From positions 462,248 to 526,247 of the forward strand of contig MNCI01002984.1 in assembly GCA_015680685.1 (NCBI GenBank): 64,000 nt of DNA. Direction: 5' to 3'. The DNA comes from Gnetum montanum. Its lineage: Eukaryota; Streptophyta; Gnetopsida; Gnetales; Gnetaceae. The notes under the pieces were generated by a model. That model did not search any database. It was not told where the DNA came from and saw only the letters and a list, made by a program, of their open reading frames with translations. Below, piece after piece: positions 48,111 through 60,753 of this stretch; position 1 is the first letter of the stretch; each line of letters starts with the position of its first letter. The translations under genes were made by a program, and so were the position numbers.

Positions 48111-49869
48111 AAACCATGAATCAAGGGCCAATCAGAATCAAGGATCGATAACAAATTAGGAAGCCACAATCTAAGAAGAATATAGATCACCACCATGAAA
48201 TCCATCTCATATTCATGTAATCCATGTAAGCCATAAGATAACCTTCTAGTGATCTTCATGGGCAAATGAGTCAAGGCCACACATCTACAAGAGGACCATG
48301 AACATGTGTTATACCCAAGATAGATCCCACCAACCAACAAGATTCTTTCATGGATATCACTGACCAAGGGAGATCTAATTATGCCTCGATAAGATTCATC
48401 AGGTGCAAGAGACATTGGTAAGACAAGGATACACCCATCTAGGTAATTCTTACCCATCTTGTAGTGATTCTAGAAATGTTAATTAATTAATATTATTTTT
48501 TAAGTTCCTCCCTAGGCTAGGAACCATGGCCTAAGTCAAAACATATTGTCCTTAAAATACCTAACACCTATAACTTGATGTTACCTATCCTTACCTAACA
48601 CTTTGTAAATACATTGGTAAGTTAAATAAGATTAACATAGCCATAAGATTAACTCATTCCTACTTAACCAATAAGGGTTATTACCATGAGATCTATAGGG
48701 AAACCAATACTCACTAACTAATGTTGTGATGTCTTTCTTATTAAACCTCTCCTTAGTAATTTGATAAGGTATAACCATGATTCAAAAAAATAAGCCCACA
48801 TCATACTTGCCAAATTATAAGGTGAAAGTATTATATTCCTGTCCAAGGATTGATATATCATTTATAATTGAAATCCAAGTCATCTAGAAGTTCTCAAGTT
48901 GCTCATACATTAGCCTAGTAATGTTAGTTTGATAGAATAAGTTATTTTAATCTTTTTAAATCCTAAAAATATAATTAGTTTTTGGACATGAAACTATGCC
49001 CAATGTGTAGTACTTGCTGAGTTAATCCCAACAATACAAATTTCATCCTGATCGAACTCATGGTTTGGGAGATATTGGTGTTCAAAGTTTATTATAATGT
49101 GTGCCTATTAAAAAATTATAAATAAATAATTAATTAATTAATTATTAAATATTTAAAAAATTAAAATTTTAGGATCTAGAATTGAAACTAGAATCTTCTC
49201 TCATCTAAACAGAACCTTACCCTATCATCTACTGAATCACCACATCAACCACTAGGGTAGGTGGAATAAAATAATAATAATAAGTAATAAAAAAAACCTT
49301 AATGTTAGGCTTGGAATTAAACCCAAGAACCTCTAGTTGTCAAACCAAAAATCCTAAATTTTCATATGTTAGCCACTAAGGTTACTATCTCAGTTATTAC
49401 ATCATGGACTATTTATCATATATATACATCAAAAATTAAAAAATTATTATAATAATACTTTAAATTATTTTTAAAAAAATTTTATTAAGAAAATTTTAAG
49501 GGCTATGAAGCCCTATATGGGACCTTGTTGGCTTCTTAAGGATCACATAGCCTCTTACAGGGACACATAGCCCTGGGGCCATCACCTCTCACCTGCCATG
49601 CCATGCCATTATCTACCACCCTCCCACCACTATGCATTGCCAATGCGCTTCTACTAGCCACATGGCCCTTGTGGCCTCTTGCATTATCCTTCATCACCAC
49701 ATTACCTCTACATTTTGTTTCATCCTCTATGTTTTGTACTATTTTTTCTAAATTTGGGTGTGTCATTTTGACTACTACCTACATCTCCATCGCAACTATC
49801 ATCATCGTTGTCACCACCACTGTTAGAAAATCCTTCTATATTTTTGATAGTCCATGGTGACTATGGACA
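48111..49869. other. No recognisable gene
   Basis: The first 370 bp could be leader or gag of the element whose LTR ends at 48096, without an open frame. The rest is AT-rich, with ATTAATTAATTA near 49130, and resembles old LTR sequence, including a GGAATTAAACCCAAGAACCT stretch at about 49312. Confidence 0.4.
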
Positions 49870-50290
49870 TTGCTAGTACTATCATTCCTTGCCTTTCCAC
49901 TTATCAGGAAATACCATCAGCACTGTCATTCCCTACCCCTCCACTTGTCAAGAAAGACCATTGACATCATCAATGCCTACCACTACAATGTTTGTCGATG
50001 TCATCATTCCTTGCCTCAACACTTGCCAACAAAGACTGTCAATTCTTATCACTATGATGTCTACCAACACCACCATTCCTTCCCTCCCTAGTTGCTGATG
50101 GAGGCTATCAGTGTTATTGGTCCCTACCACTACAGTGTTTGCCAACGCCACCTTTCCTTGCCTCCCTAGTTCCTGACGGAGACTGCTAGTGTCATTGGTA
50201 CCTACCATTGTAGTGTCTACCAGTGCCACCATTCCTCACCTTCCTAATCACCAATGATGACTACTATAGTCATCAATGATTGGTCCTTGG
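49870..50290 (-). repeat. Minisatellite with a 26-codon period
   Basis: About five or six units of 78 bp (one shortened to 69), around CCTACCACTAC and CATTCCTTGCCTCCCTAGTT. On the minus strand 50232-49948 is open for 94 codons and the unit reads as a 26-residue repeat of the form VALVDT.VVGT-D..SL.QQLGRQGM. Length changes keep the frame. There is no sign of a promoter or a longer gene. It may be a repeat of non-coding origin. Confidence 0.6.
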
Positions 50291-50480
50291 CAATGAAAAA
50301 CTTTTTCCTTCAATTAACAAAAAATTTCAAATTTTTCATGGACTAATGGAAAATTTGAAAAATATATCTAGATTAATTTAGTAGAAAAATAAATATAGAA
50401 ATGTTAAGATATTTTGCAAAAAAAAAAAATATTCGACATATTGGTAGCAAGAAACCTAAATAAAAATTTCATAATTAAAC

Positions 50481-50528
50481 ATACTTGTTCTAGACTAGTA
50501 CTAGGATGAGTGACCTCTTGGGAAGTCT
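50481..50528 (+). other. 5S rRNA-derived block
   Basis: About 38 of 50 bases match the 3' half of plant 5S rRNA, including TAGTACTAGGATG, GTGACCTC and TGGGAAGTC, the internal control region C box. The 5' half of a 5S gene and a terminator are not seen, so this is not a 5S gene. Such blocks occur in Cassandra retrotransposons and 5S-derived SINEs. Which applies here is unclear. Confidence 0.55.
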
Positions 50529-51248
50529 CATTTTCCATGTCCAAAGTTTTGAACTTCAGCCATAACTTTTGATTCTAAAAGCTTTTTTTAACAAAGAATG
50601 AGTCATTTTCTACAAATTTTAACCTCCTAGATGCAATGGTGATGTCAAATATATGCCATGAAGCTCCAAAAATTAGTTTTCACTCCTTTCCTAACAAGGT
50701 GCATCAAAATCCTCAAAGACTCATTTTAGCATAACTTGGACATATGATGCCCATTTCTAACTATGGATAGTCATTTCTAACATTTTTTAGGTGTCTAAAC
50801 TCAATGGTGAGATCAGATTTATCATCCAGGTGTCTCATAATTCAAGGATATCTTAAATTGACCCTTAAGATGCTATAACTTAGATTAACTAATCATGCCT
50901 AATAATGTAATTATTAGGACTAATAAATTTAACCTCTTGGGTCTTAAGATTAAATTATTAACCTCTATAGATAGATAGTTTTAGATTACTGAGCCCTAGT
51001 ATGTCATTATTTACACTATTGAAGTTCGTGTATTAAAGGGGGTAGAAAGATTGTTAAGAATCCAAGTAATGTAGCTAGATGTTATTGATCCAAAATTAGC
51101 TAGTGAACCAAAATGGTCAAAAAGATGTATATTAATTCATCCTACAACCAAATCATAGGCAAAACAACATGGAGAGTTATAATCTTGGTCTAATAAGATG
51201 TATGATACCCATGAAGAGAAATAACCTAAGAGAGAATCCAAGAATGAA
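50529..51248. other. No recognisable gene
   Basis: Repeat-like DNA with AGCCATAACTTTTGATTCTA and related phrases common in old LTRs. Part may belong with the 5S-derived block. Confidence 0.4.
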
Positions 51249-52040
51249 AATGAAAGTTGCAACATACAATGTGCTTGCAAGATCCCTAGCTAGTGAAAGA
51301 TAACATTTTCTTTATCCACCATGAGTCTTGGATTGGCATAAGTATTAATACCCATGCATCTTAGTAGAGTTACAAGATTTGGATGCTAATGTCTTATGCC
51401 TACAAAAATTCTTTCAATGGGCATTCCTATACCAATTCTAACCAAACTTGAAAAGATGGGATGTAGAGATATTTACAAGTAAAAAGATTCTTATGGAAGT
51501 TCTTTTTTTGAGAAATTCATATTAGCCTATTGCAAAAATCACAACATGAATGATCCCATGATCTTTTATAAAGAAGCCAAGTTTGAATTGGTATAAATAT
51601 TTGAATGGAGATTAGAATATATGATTTTTGAAATCCCAAAACTTCAAATCATGGGAAAGAAAGGATGGTTAAGGTTCTAGAAAAGCCACATAGCCTTAGC
51701 ATTGATACTAAAAATCTAGTTATTAAGAAGATGTGTATGTATAGTTAACATACATTTAATTTTCAAATCAACATGTACAAATGTTAGACTATGTCAAGGA
51801 CCAAATAGAGGAAATTTTGAAGAATAAGTTTCTCCTAAGCCATACCAATATCAATCCAATGCTATTTGTCTTTTGTAAAGAATTTAATGCAAAATTTGAA
51901 ACTAGTGTTTATCAATTCATTTTCTTGTGTAGCATTCATTAGCTCCTTAGCATAATGAACTTCCTCCATGTGACTTAACTTTTGAGTATAAGTAATAAAT
52001 TGACAAAGAACTTCAACTTCAAGAGGAAGTAAATTGTTTT
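51249..52040 (+). pseudogene. Intronless pseudogene of a CCR4-type deadenylase
   Basis: The exonuclease-endonuclease-phosphatase fold signature can be followed across several frames: KVATYNVLARSLASE at 51249, then PP-VLDWHK, LQDLDANVLCLQK (catalytic Glu of LQE changed to Lys), NLKRW, IFYKEAKFELV at about 51565, a THL-type block NIHLIFKSTC at about 51745, and FVFCKEFNAKFETSVYQF at about 51865, the relic of CGDFNS.P.S..Y.F. NELPPCD follows at about 51955. Order and spacing equal those of the CCR4/Angel nuclease domain, which trims mRNA poly(A) tails. The roughly 625 bp from YNVLA to GDFN leave no room for introns, so this is probably a processed copy. The leucine-rich N-terminus and the poly(A) are not seen. 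It is thoroughly inactivated. Confidence 0.7.
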
Positions 52041-52399
52041 AAAAAGTAAGATATCATAAAACGTTTTCATTTTCACTTGAATTAAAATACAAGAAACTAT
52101 TTTTGAATATGCTCTAATTTTTTTTTCAATTATGTATGGAAAGAGAAGGTCCCCAAATAACACACTATACAAGTTGGAAAAGACTATGAAAAAGTTTCCT
52201 TCTGATCTTCCATGCCAAAAACTTTTTCCTGCTATAATTATTTCTTAGGCAAATAGAGCTTGCATGCCACTTGAAACCCTTTGAGAAATAAGGATATTCC
52301 AACTATAATTATTGGAAAATTCAACTTCCAAATATTTATAAGATTCACATATATTAAATATTTTTTCTCTAAGGAAAAAATTGTAATTTCTTTTTTTAG

Positions 52400-53080
52400 T
52401 ACTACAATCTAGAATTTTAGTCTTATCAATATTGACTTTGATGCCAAAATGGTTGAAGTAATCATGGATAATTTAAAGCATATAATTTAATCCTATAGTT
52501 GATTTTGCAATAATCTTCTACAAAGATGAGCATGTTCAAAAATAATCTATTCACTGACATACCATGATTAGAGTCATTTTGCATTGATTTCTCTAGTTCA
52601 TCTATAATTATGCCAAAAAGGGTAGGGGATAAAGGACAATATTATTTAACTCCAAATGAGCTATTGATAATTGTTCCTTCTCTAGTAAGATTATCTTCAA
52701 TAAGAATGTTAATAGTCTCATAGATTCTTTTAGTAGCAAAAAGAAGTTCTTCTCGAATGTTAATGCTATCTAACCTCATAAGTCTTGGAGAAATCAACAA
52801 AACAGATAAAAGTTTTATTGTTGGACCTTTTTTCTTTCTCTACACAATAATGCAAAGCTATTAGATGGTCTATAATAGAATGATTCCTCTTGAAACCTGC
52901 TTGTAATTGAACATGAGGAACTTGCATTTCTACCCATAAACTAATTTTATTCTTCAAAATACTGCCCAAAAGCTTAATGAAAACTAAATTAATTGCAATC
53001 AATTAGTAATCATTAAGATCTGTCCTATCTCCTTTTTTAAAAAGTAAGACTGCTTAACTAAAACACCAAGAGCAATCCCA
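52400..53080 (-). pseudogene. LINE reverse transcriptase remnant
   Basis: Minus-strand blocks in the right order for a non-LTR reverse transcriptase: LLFKKGDRTDLNDY at about 53045-53000, IAINLVFIKLLGSIL, QAGFKRNHSIIDHL (52900-52862), CFVDFSKTYE (52807-52778), GVK-YCPLSPTLFGIIIDELE (about 52650-52590) and MLIFVEDYCK (52533-52504), where the catalytic ADD has become VED. Stops and frameshifts separate them, so it is inactive. The enzyme would have copied the element RNA at a nicked target. More diverged 3' sequence extends to about 52050. Confidence 0.78.
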
Positions 53081-54212
53081 ACCATACTATAGTCCTTTAT
53101 TAAGAAAACTACAAACTGTTTTTCATACCAATGGACCACCCAATTTAAAAATATTTGCATATAATTAATTATTAACATTAGCACATTTCCTAGAAGATAG
53201 TCTTCAAATTCCTATAGAAACATCATTAAGGAATAACTCAAGAACACTAGAGTTATTTTGCATAGTCAAGGGAGCCTCTTGATTAAAAAGATCGTTGAAT
53301 AAAGTTTGAATAGTAGATAAGGAAAAATCCCAGTCATGTTGTTATCTATTTCAAAATAAATTCCAAAAGTTCTATGGATTTAAGTAAAGCTCACAAATCA
53401 TTCTCTCCTACTCTTCTTTAATGAACATTATTTTTTAAAACAAATAAGCTTTCTATAATTCTTCAGCATTGAAACATCAAAATATGAAGCTATAAAATTT
53501 TTACAAGCTATCAAACAATCCACATCAAATCAAGGTTTTCTACAAGCATGCCTCTTCTTAATCTACACCTGAGTAACTATCGACAAAAGAAAATTGGTTA
53601 AATCTACATCATTGTCATTGTTGACCAACATATAGTCACTTGTTTGAAAATCCTTACAAAGATCTTATATGAGATGGTGAGTTCTACATTTCTTGTGATA
53701 AATATGAGGAATTGAGCAAGACTAGTGAATTTTAAGCAATTATGAGGAGATTTTGGGAGTTTTTCTCCTCCTTAAAAGTTTTTTACTACATCTATATTAT
53801 CATGAGTAGACAAGAGAAGACTAATGCAAGAGTTACCTTGGTGCCTAGTAAAGATGAAATGAGAGGAGAAAGAAAATTTGCTAATGTCATTCAGGATTAA
53901 AAAATCAAAGGAACGATCCTACTCTAAGAAATGAATACCCCTCTGATTTGTATTATGATTAGTACATGACATTTTGTGAACTAAATAGAGCTATTTACTG
54001 AAGTTTAATTGAGAATCTTAAACAAACCTTTGAATTTGACTTTATCCAACGCAAGCATTAAAATCTTCATAAAAAAAAACTTAACCAAGCCTAGAGAATT
54101 CTGCGACATCTTGACCTAGGTACTGAAAAAGATGCTCTTATGAAAGATTAGTAGAATTCTAGATAGAAGAATCCCTCATAGCAAAATAAAAAAAAAACAA
54201 TGTAAAGAACCT
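53081..54212 (-). other. Eroded middle of the LINE
   Basis: By position this should hold the rest of the endonuclease domain and the start of the reverse transcriptase. I cannot follow a continuous frame here. Confidence 0.4.
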
Positions 54213-55214
54213 CTAACACGCCTTAAACTTGAACCCATAAATATTGGTCATTATCTTCAACTTTATGCATCTTAATGAGATGATCTCTAGAATTTTAATT
54301 AAATAATAAATACCACTAGAAGATCTACCCCTTACCTTGAAACACTTATTTCTAAAAAAAATGATATGAAAGCCTAGAATAGATACAATTAAATAATTTT
54401 CTTCTTCCCAAGTTTCAAGAAAAATAAACAAATCAAAATCACTAAAGAAATGACTAGTATCTAAAGCAACAACTTTATTAGCCAATGAACCTTCAATATC
54501 AAGGAAACCACATGTAATAGAAGAAACTTCCTATTTTGAGGAATTTTCCCTCTCTTTGATGACTACAACATATTTGTAGTTCAAGTAAGCAATTTTACAT
54601 TCAACACAACCTTATATAACTTTTTGCCATTCGTCTTGCTTTTTTGCATACTCTTTTTTGGTTAGGTATTCATTAATCCAAATGTTCTCTCCTTTCAATA
54701 TGCTTTTGTTATTCCAAATCTTATCTCTTTCATGCCAAACAAAAAACTTAATACTAATTTGCTAAGGTTTATCCCCCTTAGAACCATGTCTATTTACATT
54801 AATTATCAGGGTAGAAGAAATGTGCATTTGTTTCATAAAGAAATCTGGCATGATTTGCAAAAGATCTTCATCCTATTCTTCAAGAATTTTCACAATTAGA
54901 ATATTTTGAATTTTATCATATTTTTCTTCATCTTCATGGATTTTTTCAATAACTGCTTCTAAGCTTTATTGAGCAGTTGTTATTTTTAACTCAATAGAAT
55001 CCAACTTTAACTGCAGAGTATCCATATTTGTTTGAACTTGAGTTGCTTCAACACTTGATAATAAATCTTTCAACTCTAGAGTGGTTGGAATGGTTTGTAC
55101 ATGTTTGACCATGGCTTCAACCATGGATTCCAATTGCATAATCTAGGATGCCATGAAGTTCAAAGTTACAACCATGTTATTCCATTCCTCCTGATAAATC
55201 GTAAATCCTACCAT
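54213..55214 (-). pseudogene. LINE 5' frame: ORF1-like segment joined to endonuclease
   Basis: One frame of 334 codons from ATG 55214 to 54213 with six internal stops and no frameshift. In order: a coiled-coil-like stretch (VEATQVQTNMDTLQLKLDSIELKI), an RNA-binding-like block (GENIWINEYLTKKEYAKKQDEW, then KIAYLNYKYVVVI at about 54580) resembling the C-terminal domain of L1-type ORF1 proteins, and then the start of an AP-type endonuclease (DFDLFIFLETWEEEN with its catalytic Glu, and FKVRGRSSSG). The endonuclease would nick target DNA. That both parts share one frame suggests a fused protein, or an overlap lost with decay. Confidence 0.65.
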
Positions 55215-56184
55215 TGAAACCCTATTTCTTTTACTTTCCCAAACTATTTGAAATAAAATATGTTTCTTTCTTGGACTTGGCAAAAAAAATGCCAAATCCC
55301 AAATCACTAAAATGCTGAAAGCCTAAATTGGATCTATGATCCATCAAATCACCAAAATCGTTGAATCACTAAATCACCAATAAATACGTGCTTCTATAAA
55401 TCTTGGGATGTATCTATGTTTTAATTATTTCAGGTTCCAAAACCCCTCACCAATATAATATAGCAAATGTAGTTATTAGGTTAAAGGAGATGAATATTAA
55501 TAGTTCATTTTTCCTACTTATGTTTTTTCTTTTTCTAAGTGATTCAATTCCTTATGAAGAAGAGGCATTAGATGCAAAAGCCAATGCATAAAATTCTATT
55601 TTAATGCATTTTTAGTTTATTCATTAAGTTGTCAGTCATCTGTTTTCTTCTAAGTAGTAATGTTTAGCTAAAACTTTTGAACTATGTAATGTTCTTTGGA
55701 AGGATTTGTATTTGCCTACCTTTAGTACAAGCTTAACATTATCATGAATTTCTATTTCTACAAGGTTCAAAATTTTTTAACTATTTTTATTTAGTAGTTT
55801 TATCAGTATTATAACCTAAAGTATTTTTAATATGGTATTTTTTAATGTACATATTTATACTTATTCTATTGTATTTTTTGATATACTATTACTATTACTT
55901 TTGGCTTGGGCAATATCGCTTTGAACTATTTTATTATTGCGCTTCTTAGGCTTTATACACATGGGGCTATTGTCACTATATTTTATATTTTTTGTACATT
56001 GCTCTTACATTTTTCTATCCCTGTGCACTTGTTTTATGCATGCCTAATTTTTTGCCTATTATATTTTTCTTAACATCTAGAGTTTTTCTTAAGCTATGTT
56101 TTTATTTTTATCTATATTATTTCATTTTCTTTTCTCGATATATTTCTAGCCTAAGCCTAATTAGTAGGCCATTACATTTAGAAA
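55215..56184. other. No recognisable gene
   Basis: AT-rich DNA. A 62-codon open stretch at 55403-55591 ends DSIPYEEEALDAKANA and may be part of relict II, but it has no clear counterpart in element E. Confidence 0.4.
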
Positions 56185-57560
56185 CCTACAACTATGAGAG
56201 GAGCTAGTGGATCAATGAGTGCAGTGAAGCATAAGGATTTTTAGACCAATTGCTCCAAATGGATTAAGCTATTCAAGATATTTTTGAAATCTCTGAAAAT
56301 GTCATGGTAGTTCTATCAAAATTAATTTTAGCCAAGAAAAAGTTGGTACTTACTAAGACCCAACTATAGTATGTAGAGTTAAAGGTTCAACAATTTTAGA
56401 ATGAGGTGGCCCAACTTTGTACTCAACTACATGGCCCATCTTAATTTATGTTACCAAAGTTGCTTGATGACTTTAGAACTAAGAAAGTTCAACATATCAC
56501 CACTAAACAACACCAATTGAATATTGAATAGGAGAAAGCCACATGGAATGCTTTAGCCACTCATGCTAAGGATTATTTCTTCCAAAAAAAAACATTGCCA
56601 TGTTGGAAGTAGAGAACTAAGGACTAGCAATAGAAAACCAAAGGTTAACACAGGTAGTCAAGAAGAAGGAATAGCTAAAGAATTAGCTAGACCACCTATA
56701 TGAACAAATTGTAAAGGTTGATGCTAATATTAAGATATTAGGCCAAGAAAATATGAATCTATCCATGTCATAGATATGTGCATTACAAAAGAGATCCATA
56801 ATTGAAATTAAGAACTTGAAAATTGAGGTCATCAAGTAAGACATGTTTAGGAGATACTATAGGGAATAAGTGGGCCTCTAAAGAAGGCCAACAAGAAAGA
56901 GACTAGGGTAGCCAAGGCCCACCTCAATGTTACTTTGCAAAAAATGGTTGATGCTATTTGAAAAAGCATTCTTTATGGCATCACAATGCTACACTAGGAA
57001 ATATCAAAACTAAGGACCTTTGGATAAAGGAGTAAACATGCTGCATTGAGCTATCTACCCACAAATATGTCAATCTCATCATGTTAATAGTTAAATGCTC
57101 AAGAAGTAAAGTAGAGAAGCAAGTTGTAGTAGCTACACTCATCTTATTTGATCATAAAAACAAGCTGCATGATGAGACTAAAAGGAAGTTGCAGTACGCA
57201 CAAGTAGAGTTAGAAAAGTTCTCTAAGTACAATACACCAAGAAACATAATATTACAAAGAACCTAGCAAGAAGAATGATAAAACATCAAGAGATAAAATA
57301 AAAGGTCAGAGCATTTGATATTGAATGAAAACTATTTTTTGTATAGTTTATAAAAGAAAATAAGATGTTTCCAAACCTACCATATCTATGAAAGGTCCAA
57401 AGAATTTCCAACTTGACCAATTTAGCCTAGATCATTGATGATCCATGAATAGATATCGAGAAGTATTAGGCAATCCTCAATCATTTTCACATAGAGGATT
57501 AATCCACTAAATAACCACAAGAGCCACCATAGTAGGACAAATTGTCACTGCCTAGAACAA
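56185..57560 (+). pseudogene. Relict II: old ORF2 of a family P relative
   Basis: Aligns with relict I over its whole length (for example GCCACATGGAATGCTTTAGC against 13000-13025) and with the coiled coil and C-terminus of E's ORF2. It is saturated with stops. The longest open piece is 61 codons at 57081-57266 with a coiled-coil look. The C-terminal part keeps the pattern of E's WYVKAN-MFPQLP segment at about 57340-57400. Confidence 0.6.
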
Positions 57561-57777
57561 CATGAAGATCTATTTTGGAATAGATGTTGAAAGACTTGTA
57601 ATTTTATAATCATTTTGATGTTTCTAGTCTTTCTTCATCTTGTAAACCACTTAAATGAATGTTGGTATACAACACGCAAGTCAATTAGTTAGTTAATCAG
57701 CCAATCATTCAATTGAGTCACCTCTACAATTTTGCAACAAACTTTGTCTCAATTTTGTTTAACTTAAGAAGGATGTA

Positions 57778-58324
57778 TGATGAAGCATATTTTTCATGTG
57801 CTATGATGTCATATGATTTTCTATAATTTCATGGATATAACATATTTAGGCATGGTAGATTTTATAAATACCCATCACCTACTATACTAAATGCACCATT
57901 TGGATCATAGTTGTAGTTAGGCTCTTGTAGTTTTTCTCATAGAAGTTACAATTTGTGACTGAGTGTGTGCTAAGTCAACTTAAATTTATTGACTGAAATC
58001 TCATTCAAGTAATCACATACCTAAACATATTTTTATGAATGGTAATAAGAATAAGAGTAGTTTACCTTCATTTCAATACTTAGTTTAGTTTAATGCTTTT
58101 TGTAATTGCAATTTAATTTTCTTGTTCCTTTGCTTCACATACGCTTAGTTAATTATTTATGTTTTATTGCATGATAGTTATGGCAGTATAAGTATGAATG
58201 GCTTTGAGCATAATACATATTGTATAGATACCATATTAGTCTAGTCTAGAAATTACAATCAAGTCACTTATGTATGCTCATGATTTGTATGACTGGGTCT
58301 TAGGACTCCTCCCCACTAACATCA
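57778..58324 (+). repeat. Relict II: 3' LTR
   Basis: It starts TGATGAAGCATA after a purine-rich AAGAAGGATGTA and has TATAAATA at 57863-57870. It ends with a decayed counterpart of the family end (CCCCACTAACATCA for CGCCACTCATCA). Its position behind the ORF2 relict is as in D and E. At 547 bp it is shorter than the younger LTRs, and the GATATCG palindromes are not recognisable. Confidence 0.52.
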
Positions 58325-59637
58325 ATAATTTTTTCATAACGTATCATCTTATATGATTTATATATTATAGTATGAAGATATTGACATGTTGTCATCTTTA
58401 AATAAGTTGTAAACAATTAGAGCTTTCTAAGAAGACTACTAAGTCATTACCTAGAGGTCATAAATTTATATGGTATAGATCTAGTGATGCTTACTATGCC
58501 ATTGGAAATTTTAAAGTAATGTGATTTATCATAAAGATTATCTAGATAATGTTTTATTATCCCCATATTAGCTCAAAATGACATCATTTAACAACTTATG
58601 CTTCAACTGCAACCTTGAATATATCTTTTTTTTTATTTACAGCAATCCTTTATTAGAAAGAAAAAACTCGAAAGAGTACTTCTAAAAAAGAGCATGGCCC
58701 AATCCTTTTCCTATGCTAGAGAAGAGCTTTCTTAGAATTAGGTATAAGAATGGAAACTTGAAATGACATCCCTAAAACTGTTACTTTTATATTATGTTGG
58801 AGTTTCATCTCTTTGTTATTCTCTAAATTTTTTCTTTGTAATATATTCTATTTTTGGGATCCCATAAGCCCCATACAAATAAGAACATAAATAAAAAAAA
58901 CAAATACTTAATATGCATTACCATCTATGCAAATTCACTCTATTAGTTTGTAAATTTCATGTTCTTTTAAAAGTTGAAATATTTCTTTTGCATTACAATT
59001 TTTTAATATCTTTTAATGTTGATATATATTGGCAAATTGGATACACTTCTATAGCTCTAGTATATTCTAATGTTGATTTTTTTCTATATAAAAATAAATC
59101 ATTTTTAAATTCTTACCTACCTATTTTTTCAAAGTATTAAAAAAATGTAATGGTTATAGTGAAACTTAAAATTAATAAGTTCGTAGACCTTCTAGATCAA
59201 TTGGATAATCAAATTATACATACTATCAATTTTGAAAATATCATTAAGAAAATTACCAAGTAGTCTTGAAAATATTTGGAAAAAATCAATCAAACTTACA
59301 ACTCTAATATCTCATCTATGTTTACAATGCTCCAATCTAGTACATTGCAAAAAAATGTGTTATTCATCTTTAATGATATTTATGTTGCACAATGGAAAAA
59401 TTCATTCCTTATGAGGAATTTTGAGCCATATACTTGTTTCAAATCTTAAATGATGAGATTTCATTTGTGCTATGCTAATTATGCATCATAAATGATGAGT
59501 AAATAATGAGGACATCATATCATTCCTCAAATAGTGATGTACTTTTTCCTTAAATTTTAACATGTTGTGGCTATCTTTAGGGATTTTTTGATCATTTGAG
59601 ATGTTTTGAGATCAATGGGAACATTTTTTTGACATTT
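58325..59637. other. No recognisable gene
   Basis: AT-rich DNA with only short chance frames, including a 75-codon one at 58913-59140 without recognisable motif. Confidence 0.45.
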
Positions 59638-60753
59638 TGGTATGTCAAAACCTTAAGAATAATGCAAAACAAGAATGTTTGTATGGTTGTTATGTTTGTA
59701 GGGCAAGAACTTGAATGAAGATAAAAAGAGAAGAAAGACATCATCAAGGTTTCAAGAAATCATGTAGGAGTTCAAGAGCATGGATAAGGAACAAAGATTT
59801 CAAAGTGCAAAGGGAACTGAAGAAAGACATCTCCAAGAAATAGCAGTTGTCTTGGCCAAAGTGAAGGAGAATCAGTGAAGATGTCTTGCAAAAATAGTAG
59901 ACATCTAATATTAAGCAAATACATCTCTAAGAAATAATAGACGTCTACTATCAAGCAAAGATGTCTCCAAGAAATAGTTCTTGACTGAGTTAAAGGTTAC
60001 TCAAAAGAAATATGTCTACACAAATATGCCTTTCTTGTGGAGAAGACATCTTTCCAAAATGAAGGTCTGATGTAGTCTTGAAGAAGACCTTTCCAGTGAC
60101 TATTAGATAGTCGTTGCATGAATTCTAAGGTCTTTCTAGAAACATATTGACTATAAGAAGACTTAATTCCATTGGGAAATGGGCAAGAATTATGTACTAT
60201 CAAGTGTTATTATCAAGTAATCATTGTATACATCATTCTCTTGTTATTGTTTCTTATTGTACTATCTTTTGTTTATTGTAAGTAATCACAGTGAGTTGTA
60301 CCTCAAAGTACAAGGATCAACAAATTTAGTTGCATTATTTCCTTATAATTGTCATTCTCTTTTGTTGCCCTATGGGGTTAATGTGCTTCTTGCTGGAAGG
60401 CATCTTGCTTTGAGCTTTTTGGGATCCTGTGGGATTAAGTGTTGGTGTAGTGCCACAACACTCTAGAGCGAAGCTCAAGTTGTAAAGGTTGTGGAATCCT
60501 AGAAACCACATTCTAAGCTTGTTGGGACCTTGCAAGGTTGAGTGGATTCATGGCATAAAATCACTCTAGAGTATAGCTTAGAGCTTGTACAAGGTGTGGT
60601 ACCCTTCAAACCACATTTTGAGAGCAACAAAGTCTAGAGTTGTGCTAGCAAACTACCCTCCTTGTGTGGACTACTCAAGTTGGAGCATCACATTAAATTT
60701 GGTGTGTGCTTTGGCTGATTAATTTTTAATCAAGAAGACTTATTCATCCCTCT
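59638..60753 (+). repeat. Copia LTR, cut by element F
   Basis: A plus-strand relative of the LTR at 9218-10495, with AGACATCT units in the first half and GTTGGGACCTTGCAAGGTTG and TTATTCATCCCTCT near the end. It is interrupted by the LTR of element F at about 60754. No primer site or internal part is seen. Confidence 0.65.

Noticed and set aside
48104-48457. 117-codon minus-strand frame behind the Met primer site
   Set aside because: It runs opposite to the element whose LTR ends at 48096 and has no recognisable motif. Probably chance.
50481-50528. A functional 5S rRNA gene
   Set aside because: Only the 3' half is recognisable, with several mismatches and no T-run terminator.
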